Made by a program: the position numbers and the translations under genes. Source: Smittium culicis (Eukaryota; Kickxellomycota; Harpellomycetes; Harpellales; Legeriomycetaceae). From it: 11,405 nucleotides of DNA. A model generated the notes under the pieces. It was not told the DNA's origin, searched no databases, and saw nothing but the letters and a program-made list of their open reading frames with translations. The stretch lies in the NCBI GenBank assembly GCA_001970855.1, contig LSSN01000550.1:16311-27715 (forward strand), given 5' to 3'. Shown one piece after another: positions 1 to 8,452 of this stretch (position 1 is the stretch's first letter; every line of letters starts with the position of its first letter).

Positions 1-1207
1 GGCTCGGTCAGGGTCACATTCGATGTCCACGATTTCTTTTTGGAGAGGCAGGTGTTCTTCATCTCTAATAGTCTCCTCAAAATCAATCACCCCGGAAGAA
101 GGGCTATAGACATGGCCTGTGCCTTCCCAATAAAAATCGCCAGAAATTTTAAAGTCACCGTTTCGGTATTCATGATCTTCGAGGCTTCTCGTCTGAGGTC
201 CCTGATCTTGGTTGGAGGTACCTTGAGGGTCATCTCGCGCGAGTTTATCACCATTCCTAGGTGCTTGATTGATTGAGTCTGGATAATAACCGACTTCTCC
301 AATTTGATCTTGTACCCAAGAACTATAAATACGGTGTACACTATGTCTGCGTTCGTCAAATATTGTTCCTTCGAATTCCCTAGAATCAATGGATCGTCCA
401 AGCACGCTGAAACCCGGATTTTCTGTGTTTTCGTCCATGAAAATATTGGGCAGAGAATCTTGGCGAAAGTATACGGACTTAGTGACAGTCCGAATGGCAG
501 AACTCTGAGCTAATATGATTTTCCGTTTCAGAAGAATCTCAAATATTTCCTGCAGGACTCGTGAATGAGGATGTGCATGAATACATCCTCCAGATCAAAG
601 GAAGTCATGTAGTCCTTTTTAAGAATTTATCATCATATCGATGTGAGTGATTATATTTTGAAGTTCTTCTGTTCTACATGTATATTTAACTTCCTCAGAT
701 CTAAAACAGATCTGAGTCCACCTGTCTTCTTTGTAATCACGAATAGGTTGTTGTAGAAACCTGGAGTCTTGGTATAAACTTCCTCGATGACGCTTTTTGA
801 TAAGAGAGAGACGACTTCCTCCGCCAGGGTCTGGCTGGACTCTGAGCTGATCTTCCGTTTGCTGCGCTGCGGGTGTAATGTAAATGTTTGCTGTTCCGTC
901 AGAAGATCTTTGCGCGGCGGCATCCTTGCAGAACCTTCCAAGTCTTTTTGGTCCTCTTTGTACGCCTTGAATTTCGGATTTTGGCCCCTGAATGGGATTT
1001 TGAATTCTTTATTCCCGATTTTCTTGATCCACTTGCTGTCTGTGAGTCTTTTACAGGCTGATCGAAACTTCGCGAGACGCCCCCTTACCGGGGTGCCTGT
1101 AATAGTTCCTACTGGGATCCCCTTTCTCGGTCGCGCTCCCTCCTGCGAAAATTTGATGCCTGCGTGTGACTGTTGGTAGTGACGGGCATAATTGCAGCTT
1201 CGTTATT
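1..1207 (-). pseudogene. DIRS-like retrotransposon pol fragment (reverse transcriptase), nonsense-riddled and cut by the window edge
   Basis: Read on the minus strand, one frame carries an almost complete reverse transcriptase core, with no frame change from 1202 down to the window edge. In order it shows a linker ending in KEFKIPF (about 1000); SLLSKSVIEEV, then TPGFYNNLFVITKKTGG; RT motif 1 LRSVLDLRKLN (about 680-715); motif A TSFDLEDVFMHI (about 575-605, catalytic Asp present); motif B LPFGLSLSP (about 480-505); motif C LDD (393-401, both Asp present); then HLGMVINS and FIGKAQAMSIALLPG. The TPGFY..LF.ITKKTGG plus LDD plus GKAQAMS pattern is that of DIRS/Ngaro-type elements rather than Ty3 or Copia; that is family knowledge. 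Stops interrupt the frame at 651-653, 633-635, 630-632, 627-629, 528-530, 510-512 and 87-89, so no functional polymerase can be made. The longest open stretch is 654-1202. RNase H, methyltransferase and tyrosine recombinase parts would lie beyond position 1 and are not seen. RT identity is sure; the DIRS label is likely. Confidence 0.85.
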
Positions 1208-1269
1208 CTGCGCCGGGGCAGGCTTGTTGAAGGTACTGTTTTGAATATCTGCCTGTTGGCGCCCCTGAA

Positions 1270-1428
1270 TGTTAAGATTTGTTTGGATTAATTTTAGTTA
1301 ATTTGCTAATCTGAATTATCCAATCATTTTAGCTTATTTAATCGTATAAAATGCTTAGAGATTCGAAAAATGAATCTCCAAGTCTTTCAAATTTTCTCCT
1401 TTTTTTAATAAAATACTCGAATCTAACA
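1270..1428 (+). mobile_element. 159-bp solo-LTR-like element (copy A) inserted in the gag
   Basis: The element begins TGTTAAGATT and ends AATCTAACA, giving TG..CA ends and a TGTTA/TAACA inverted terminus. It is flanked by CTGAA (1265-1269) and CAGAA (1429-1433), a 5-bp target duplication with one mismatch. Removing the element plus one duplication (164 bp) joins the gag codons for KLF and GRQQADIQN in frame, which marks the exact insertion. Inside, in plus orientation, are a TATAAAA-type box near 1346-1352, a hairpin (1354-1382) and AATAAA near 1408-1413, the order expected of a compact LTR promoter and polyadenylation site. A short terminal-inverted-repeat DNA element is the alternative; the 5-bp duplication and TG..CA ends favour an LTR. 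Confidence 0.75.
1354..1382. repeat. Internal hairpin of solo LTR copy A
   Basis: CTTAGAGATTC, a 7-base spacer GAAAAAT, then GAATCTCCAAG form an 11-bp stem with one A-C mismatch. Copy B keeps the same structure at 2296-2323, with a different single mismatch and a restored pair at the position mismatched here. Confidence 0.6.
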
Positions 1429-2249
1429 CAGAAAGAGCTTGTAAACTCTTGAGCGTTTCTCCAGTTTCTTACTGTATATTAATGCGTCCAGTTTCTTCAT
1501 TTCCATCAGAGGTTTTGTGTTGGACTCAAAAAGTTTTTGCGGCTTTCCTGGTTAAGTTCAATCCTTATGAATATTATAATATCAGACTTGTGCCAGTCGC
1601 TGAAATACCTGCTAACAGGATACTCACCGTGTTGGCTAAAATGATGTGAGGGTCATCGAGTGGTGACCTCTGGGGTTTCCTGGATCCTACGGTGAACGTA
1701 GTAATCGATCAGTCTCGTAGCTTGAGCTAAGTCAACTTGTATCACATTCAGGGTTATATCATCTTTCTTCACTGCAGTAGAATAAGAGTCGTTCAACAGC
1801 AGTGGTTGGTAGTCCATGGAACTGCTTCTAGGATACGATTAGATTGCGTCCTTACGTTCATCCTCTGTTATGGGGTGCGGAAAAAGTCTTCTTCGATTGA
1901 AGGGAGAGCGAATACATGTCAGTATAGACAGTAAGATCCGTTGTTGGAGGGCCTATTTACTATGAACCGGTCTTCTGGATCTTCGAATCGCATCAATTGC
2001 ATCAGTATATCAAACTTTTCTGATAGTGCTTGGATCTTTGCGTTAGTCTATTCACTCATTTTAAAATTGTTTATATCAAATTTAAAGTTAATATAATCTT
2101 GACTTGAGAATATTTAAGATTTATTTTAGAAAACCTTTTAAGCTGATAGAGTACCTTTGCGAAAGATAAGATGATAAGGATAATTAGAAAGCTGTACTTT
2201 CAAAATGTTTATATAAAAAAAAATTTTTTTATTCTATAATTAAAATTAT

Positions 2250-2408
2250 TGTTATATCCGAAGATTTTATTAAAGAAGGAGAAAAAATTGAAAGACTTAG
2301 AGACTCATTTTTCGAATCTCTAATTATTTTATACTATTAAATAAAATAAAATTATTGGATAATTTAGAGTAGCGAATTAAATAAGATTAAACCAATCAAA
2401 TCTTGATA
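2250..2408 (-). mobile_element. 159-bp solo-LTR-like element (copy B), inverted relative to copy A
   Basis: The reverse complement of this segment aligns without gaps over all 159 bases to the element at 1270-1428, with 132 of 159 positions identical by hand count (about 83%). The TAACA end is exact; the opposite end is TATCAAGATT instead of TGTTAAGATT. The TATAAAA-type box, internal hairpin (2296-2323) and AATAAA are all retained. Flanks ATTAT (2245-2249) and CTTTT (2409-2413) show no target duplication, so the duplication has decayed or the locus has rearranged. It starts about 190 bp upstream of the gag ATG, but points against gag transcription only by its own orientation; no role for it in gag expression is shown. 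Confidence 0.75.
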
Positions 2409-3696
2409 CTTTTGTGTCTAAGTATTAAAAAAAATTTTTTTTCATTTTATTAGTAAATTCGGTTTTTATTATCAAATAAAATGATACCACTAAATCTGTC
2501 CACCAATGAGATTAATAATAGAAAGAGTGAATTATGAATAAATTTGAAATTCATTATATATAATTTGTAACGGCGATTTTATTAAATGGAAAGATACACT
2601 CGAATAAATTTTAATAAAGGTGAGAACGAGAAAATATTCTTCTTTCGCCACGTTTCTTAATATTTGGTGTAGTTAAACATGGAATTAAAAGCTTCCATCA
2701 CGAAAATTTAATAGATTAAATGAAAGAAAAATAGATTTAGATAGATTTTTTTGTGCAAGAAAAAAAATAAAGAGACCATCGAGATATTTTAGCATCGTTT
2801 TAAGATTAAAGAAAAAAGAAATTGATAGTAAATTGGATTATAAATAAAGGGAAAACATAATTATAAATAAAAAACTACCAAGATAACAAGGCTCTTTTGT
2901 AGTAAAAAAACTTCTAATGCATAATATATACAAAGTTAAAAATGAGAAAGGAAAATCCCAAAAATACCACGTGTCTATAATAGTGATGCACTTCTTTGGG
3001 CACGGTACTACCCATAAGGCTGTGTGATTTGGATGTAAAGATAATTTCGAAGAACAAAAACATATATTTAGTATAAAAGTTTATTCGATTCTTTGTATGA
3101 AGAGCGTCAATATCTATTGAGACATTTTTAATTAATTATCTACTACTCTAACATACTATTATTTGTAGTAAGAAAGTTCTTTATAGATATAAAATACTAA
3201 TATAACATAGATTTTCCTAATCATAATACTAAAGAAAATTGTGTGAGGAAAGAGAAATGCATTATAAAAAAAGGCTAAAATTGATAAATCAAGCATCAGA
3301 AACTGGGTATAAAAACTGAATAATTTTAATATTTTTGATAACTAGTCTTCTTTTTGTTTTAAAAATTTATAAAACTTGATAAACATTCTAAATAAGCTCT
3401 TGAACATCAAATTTTTATTTTTTTCCCTCAAAATATTTTTTCTCATTTGATTCAAATTAAAGGTAAAAATTTCCTTTTTAATTTTTAAAACATTGCCATT
3501 TATTTTTACTCGAATGTTTTGTTTTTTTTTTTATGTATTTAAAGGAGCTAAATTTTTCATGATGAAAATACAGATTTCATCTCGTGTTTTCTTATTCTTT
3601 TTTCAATCATTTTTTAAAGCTATAAAAGTATTATTTTATTATTGAGAAATTAAAAATATTAAAAATTTACTTCCTACATAATTATTATCCAACGCC

Positions 3697-3721
3697 TTTT
3701 ATTTTATTTTATTTTATTTTA
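3697..3721. repeat. (TTTTA)5 microsatellite
   Basis: Five perfect pentanucleotide units occur in the AT-rich spacer. No function is implied. Confidence 0.9.
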
Positions 3722-5345
3722 ATCCCGTATAAATGTTTAAAAGCGCCCAAAATTATTTTCGAGTCACTTAATTAGTTTATATATAGAAAATTTATAAAAT
3801 ATAAACCTTCATTATTTATTTTGATTTATTTTAAAATCAATTCAAGTAAAATACTTACACAGGCAAAAATCAAGCAAAAGCTTGTACATAATAAAATTTA
3901 TTAAACATCTTAAATCATAATTATGTACTCGAAATAATTTGTTAAAATCAAAAAATAATAACCGATTTGAATATATTAGAAACTTTTTTCGTCTCGAACA
4001 CAAAAATATCAAATTTAATAAATAATTTCAATATCTTGTGTTTATTGAAATTAATTAAAATAGAATTAAACTAATTAATATAATTATAATCTATAAAGTA
4101 TTAATATGTTATGAGTTATTTTTACATTTATAAATACATATTTACTCCAAAACGAATTACTTGAATTGGTTACGAAATTATTGCTATAAAACATCCAAAT
4201 AGTAGAAATAAATAGATTTCACTAACAAATAGAAATATTTATAGTGTTTAATAATTATTGAACTTCAAGAAAACCTTCTATCGAAGCCCATTAAATCACT
4301 CGAGAGTATTTTTAAAGTGGTTACTCTCAAGGTTCGCCATATAAATCTATGCAGAATCATATTTGCTCGGAAAATCATATCACGGGCTAAATATCATAGA
4401 GTAACCTAAAATCTACTAAAAATTTTAGTACTACATAAATTATGAAACCTTTGTAATTTTTTAAGATCAGCACTCTTTTAAAGAAAAAATATATTTAATA
4501 GTTGAGAAATTTTAATTATAAAAAGCCACATTTAAATAAAAAGTATAAATTTAGACAAGCACAATCTTTCGTGTGGAGGGTAATATGGTCAATATGTTGA
4601 GATTTTTGAGGGTACCTCGGACTCATTTTTTTGTTATTTGAGGGCTCATGGTGCGCCAGATTAATTAAAAGCGCTTTCAATTATTTATTAATCACTTATT
4701 TAGACTTAAGATTATTGATTGAGGTTATGAATTATGAATTTATTTTAATTAAAAGTATAATATCTTATAAAAATAAAAAATAATAAAATTATGGGAGGAA
4801 TTAAGATTGAGTTGATAGAGCAAGTTTTTAGTCCCTTCTTTCTCTGCTTGATTTTCATATTTCAATGATTTTATTCCATTCCAGCTCTAATTTTTTTTTA
4901 ATTATTAGCCCTTTTTTTACTTTTATTTATTATCCAGATTTCTGAACTGCACGATTTATTACAATATAAATTACATTTAAAATAAAATTTTTTTTTATAA
5001 TCACTAAAAGTTTTTCTTAATTTTCTTTGTGATCCGATTTTTATAAATTTTTTTGTAATACCTTAAAAAATGTTTATTTATTTTATTATTATTAATTGAT
5101 TGGAAAATAAATGTAAAGAAAAGATATCTAGTTACATTTGAAATCAAATTGGTAGCAAAAATTTCCGCAAATTTGTACATAGGCGTGAGAATAAGTTTGA
5201 TATAAGGTAACTGATCAGAAAAGATAAACCGGCGATATTTCTCCGATAAGTGAAATCTTCAATTGGGTATCGGTGAGAAAATAATATACAGGTGACATTC
5301 GCTATTCGAGGGAGGTTTTTTAAATAAAAAATCATAAATAATAAG

Positions 5346-5448
5346 ATTCGCGAAAAATAAAAATCAATTTGTATGCAATTTACAGCAGAATTAGAAAAGT
5401 TTATTCCAGTAAAAAGCTTTCTTTAATAAAATTCGCGAAAAATAAAAA
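5346..5448. repeat. 18-bp direct repeat pair containing CGCG
   Basis: ATTCGCGAAAAATAAAAA occurs exactly at 5346-5363 and at 5431-5448, start to start 85 bp apart. The intervening sequence is not itself repeated. CGCG is rare in this AT-rich spacer, which makes the match more notable than a poly(A) match, although much of its length is A-rich. Confidence 0.7.
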
Positions 5449-6154
5449 AAATAAACAGATACATCTAAAAGCGTTTGATCGGAATCGAGAATAGTAAAAC
5501 AATCGCTAAAAATGAGGATTTTTCTTTTCTGTGCTTACAATTTATTTTTATAAAAAAAAAAATCTAAGTATGAGTTTTAATTTTACGCGAAATCTTCAAT
5601 ATTTTATTTTAACATAATTTTGGTCACCCAGTTCATTCTATTTATGCGAGACCTCAATAAAATATAACTATATCTCATAATTTTCCTTTTATTCATTTTT
5701 TTGGACCTCTTTAAATTAATATATTAAAATTAAATCAATTAAATATACGAAAGAATTCTTAAAATTTCAAGTATATTTTTCATCCTAAAATAAAAAAATA
5801 AAAAGCATGAATGAATTAATGAATTAATGAATAAGTAATAATATTTTATATTATATGTTCTAAAATAAACAAAATAAAATTAACTTTACCCAAATTATAC
5901 TTTTTTAGAATCGATTAATAAACTTTTTGAGAAAAAGCTTATTAAACTCAAAATCCATGCCTTAATTTTAGAGCTATGTAAAAAATGATATAGATGATAA
6001 TACTTTTAATAGAGATTATAATAAGAAAGATTCGCATATTTGATTAGATAATAAAAATTTATATTTATTTCATTTGTATTATATTATAGAAAATAGAATT
6101 ATTTTTAATAACGTAATTTAGTATAGAATTTGATTTTTTAATCAAGCAAGAAAA

Positions 6155-7890
6155 CGTTTTATCTAAATTTATATAAGTTTAACATTGATCTTTGACTTTT
6201 TTTTCGTTCAAATTATAATATCATAGTGTGGATGAAGATCTCTTTTGACTTTTGAGTTTAAAGTTTCTACTCTATTATTATTATTTTCGGATTGGTCAAA
6301 AATAGCTAGTACTTTTTCTATAAAATTGATTCCTTTATCTAGTTTAAAAATTAAGTTAGAATCAGCTTGAATTTCTTAGTATTTTTCATCATTTTAGCTT
6401 AGATAATTTTCATTTTTATTCAATAAATCTTCACAAAATACATCATCATCAGATTTTTCATGTATTAAGAGCGTCATATATAATACTCAATGCTAGATCT
6501 TTATAACAAAATTCTGTACCTTTATTTAGAAAATCGATTTTTAGAATTAAAATCATCTTTCTTAATTCTATAAAGTTATTGTCGCATATCTATGATATTA
6601 CATTTTTCCAAAAACCTCTTAAACACGAGACTGGTACTAGTTCCCAGGATTCAGAGATAATTTCTATCGAATCCATTATGTTAAAAATTTTCCAAAAATC
6701 TGATGCTGTATTATTTGTATTTCTTACTGAGTCGTTTAGACTTTTTAAAGTTTTTTTTAAATAGTATTTTTTTAATGTTGAAATAACTCCTTGGTCCATA
6801 GGCTGGATCAAACAAGTTGTATTTGGTGGAATGAAAAGAACTTATATTTCTTCTACTAGATTAGACAAATATTTAGAGTTCACTGTTACAAATTCGAGTA
6901 ATAGTAATATTTTAAAGTCAATACTCATCTTTTTACAACAATATTTTAGTTTATTCTGGTGTTCATTCTTAAAATACTCACTGAAAATGTACTTTGTCAT
7001 ATAAATTTTTTTTTTAAGATCTCTAAATTACTTTGAATTCATTTTTTATGTGTCATTTTAAAGCTCTAGATGTTTTAAAAGCATTTACTACCATCGTCTT
7101 TGATTATTAATAGCCTATTTAATTTGATACTAGCATCAATGTACCTTTATTTTTTATGGGTTTAAACCAGAGACTGATTTTTCTTCTAATGAAAAATACT
7201 TTCTTTTCATCATAAGTTTACTATAAAGACAAGTTTAGTCGATATTAAATATATGTAATAAAGTCAAATTATAAATATTTATTTTAATAATAATAATTTA
7301 TCTAACAGAGTAGATGGCCCCCTTCTATATTAATTCTATTCAATTTGTTAGGGAATTCGCTTGCTGCTATATTATCACCACTCGCTGCTTCTCCAGTAAA
7401 TTTTATATTATGGAGTCCTTCCCTACGTTTAAAATTTTCAAACCAGCCACTACTTGCAGAGAAGGTGATATTCTCTTCACTTCGGAAAGCTTATTTAATA
7501 TCATGAAATATTGACAGTGCTATTTGCATAATTATTCTGTTGTAAATGCGGAATTTTTCATAAACTGTGAGTATGTCAATTCTTTTGGACTTTTTTCCAT
7601 TATAGAAATAATCTGATGTCTGATAAAAAGCCTTATCTTTACTATAGCTAGACAAAATTGCATACATTTTTCTAATTTTTTCTAATTTTTTCAGAATTTT
7701 TAGTAATATAACTCAAAGTGCTTTCAAATATTCCTTTCATTTTTTCAACTTTGGATAATTAGTTTCATTTTTAAGTATGTTTAGAACTTCTATCTTTTCA
7801 GATATTGACATTTATTTCCTCTTTTTTTTTTATTTGGTTTCCATTTAATATACTTTAACAAGGGTAAACAAGTTAAGGAATATAGATTTA
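6155..7890 (-). mobile_element. Tigger-type DNA transposon remnant, ends approximate
   Basis: The extent is a guess built around the transposase pseudogene. Possible degenerate terminal repeats are TATATAAGTTTAACATTGAT (starting about 6169) and, on the opposite strand, TATATTCCTTAACTTGTTTA (starting about 7893). They share TATAT, TTAAC and TTG in the same order but are far from identical. The TATAT ends could include the TA target duplication typical of the superfamily. The family's usual CAGT-type ends were not found. Confidence 0.35.
6208..7811 (-). pseudogene. Tigger/pogo-type DDE transposase, decayed
   Basis: The whole protein can be followed on the minus strand from ATG at 7809-7811 to TGA at 6208-6210, about 535 codons, a usual length for Tigger transposases. 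The N-terminus MSISEKIEVLNILKN and KGIFESTLSYITKNSEKIRK are the Psq/CENP-B-like helix-turn-helix. A second DNA-binding part holds NITFSASSGWFENFKRREG and NIKFTGEAASG. The DDE core follows: IFNID-stop-TCLY with the first Asp at 7238-7240; ILLLLEFVTVN, where the family has the second Asp in an LLLDNAPGH-like motif but Glu is present (6893-6895); then FIPPNTTCLIQPMDQGVIS with the third Asp at 6794-6796. The C-terminus ends LDKGINFIEKVLAIFDQ and a short tail. From about 7260 to 6470 one frame is kept with at least seven stops; the N-terminal half and the C-terminus shift frame. It is clearly non-functional. The most similar proteins I know are animal Tigger1-like transposases, which cut and paste at TA sites. 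Confidence 0.9.
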
Positions 7891-8412
7891 TTAAAATTAA
7901 AAGCAAAAAAGAAAAACTATGATGTCAGCTCAAAAATTTTTTTTAAAAGCGTTGACTAAACCAAATTATTATATTTTTAGCTTCAATTCAGAAAATCTCC
8001 ATTTTATCATAGGCAAATCATAATATTTTTATGAAATTTTTATTTAAAAATAAAATTAATTCACAAAAAAAAAAAAAAACATATATTATAAAGACACAAA
8101 TTTTGAATTTTTGCGAGTAACGAGGGTACATGTAGTAATAATAAGTACATATTCACGAAAAATCGACATACATGATATTCACTGTTTCTGTAATAAATTA
8201 ATTAAACAATAATAAAAGTTTTAAAATTGTATCTGATTATTATTAGAAATCTTGCAATACTGATGATTTGATAATTGGTATAAAAAAAGCAAGAAAGAGA
8301 TTAGAGACAGTTTTGAAATATTAAATACACATTCGATTACATAAAATGATACAAAAAATAATTTTAGAAAAAATATTCTCCAGCAAAGTGTAAATTTGTA
8401 AGTCGATTGGCT

Positions 8413-8452
<40 letters not shown>

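Larger units (their letters stand above)
1..2059 (-). mobile_element. Partial DIRS-like retrotransposon copy, gag plus RT, 5' end inside the window
   Basis: Gag-like and reverse transcriptase sequences run in the same direction and order as expected for one element. Both are clearly richer in G+C than the flanking DNA, and composition drops sharply just upstream of the gag ATG at 2059. No terminal repeat of the DIRS inverted or split type could be recognised on the 5' side, and the 3' side is outside the window. Several premature stops sit where family patterns predict Arg, Gln or Trp, consistent with C-to-T or G-to-A decay. I cannot see a tyrosine recombinase, so the order-level call rests on the RT type. 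Confidence 0.7.
1200..2059 (-). pseudogene. Gag-like ORF of the same retroelement, frameshifted and split by an insertion
   Basis: The minus-strand ATG at 2057-2059 begins MSE-stop-TNAKIQALSEKFD, a short helical N-terminus. The coding signal then moves between frames. ALPSIEEDFFRTP lies in the ATG frame (about 1870-1909); PITEDERKDAI, then KKDDITLNVIQVDLAQATR and YYVHRRIQETPEV lie in a second frame (about 1660-1870); LDDPHIILANTVSILLAG lies in a third (about 1600-1657). FESNTKPLMEMKKLDALI and SKKLEKRSRVYKLF follow down to 1432. After the 159-bp insertion the protein resumes as RQQADIQNSTFNKPAPAQN near 1200-1261, next to the pol frame. The lysine/arginine-rich tail before a Gln/Pro/Asn linker fits a capsid-type structural protein. 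From memory it resembles gag-like ORFs of DIRS-type elements in zygomycete-grade fungi; I could not search. The change to the pol frame near 1195 may be original ORF overlap or decay. There are at least three other frame changes and several stops. Confidence 0.7.
2409..6207. other. AT-rich gene-free spacer
   Basis: I find no supported gene here. On both strands the sequence is dominated by A/T runs and stop codons in all frames. I saw no tRNA-like cloverleaf or B-box pattern, but this was by eye. Contents worth naming are a (TTTTA)5 tract at 3697-3721; GAATTAAT-type short tandem units near 5808-5832; an 18-bp direct repeat at 5346-5363 and 5431-5448; a GAGAGTA/TACTCTC inverted repeat near 4302-4329; and three somewhat richer islands, about 2965-3060, 4560-4670 and 5150-5320, that may be old coding or repeat relics. 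None of these islands could be identified. Confidence 0.6.

Noticed and set aside
304..513. 69-codon plus-strand open frame
   Set aside because: Antisense shadow of RT motifs B and C.
627..653. Alternative genetic code (stops read as amino acids) to explain the in-frame stops
   Set aside because: All three stop codons occur in the RT and Tigger relics, and the intact PA2G4 gene uses a normal stop and no internal ones, so decay is the simpler reading.
787..1179. 130-codon plus-strand open frame
   Set aside because: It lies opposite the reverse transcriptase frame, which has clear RT motifs; its translation shows no domain.
1449..1934. Two plus-strand open frames (1449-1649, 1737-1934)
   Set aside because: Antisense shadows of the gag pseudogene, whose minus-strand peptides are recognisable.
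1270..2408. Reading the 159-bp inverted pair as the inverted terminal repeats of the DIRS element itself
   Set aside because: Copy A lies inside the gag coding region with a target duplication, and its removal restores the frame, so it is a later insertion and not a terminus.
5144..5335. 63-codon minus-strand open frame
   Set aside because: No domain or signal is recognisable; kept only as part of the island finding.
2409..6207. CRISPR array, tRNA or rRNA gene in the long spacer
   Set aside because: No regularly spaced repeats, no GGTTCGAATCC-like B box with a matching A box, and no rRNA-like conserved stretch were seen. This was by eye, so a tRNAscan/Infernal run would be decisive.
6579..6764. 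61-codon plus-strand open frame
   Set aside because: It is opposite the MDQGVIS segment of the Tigger transposase.
7314..7514. 66-codon plus-strand open frame
   Set aside because: It is opposite the Tigger segment containing SGWFENFKRREG and FTGEAASG.
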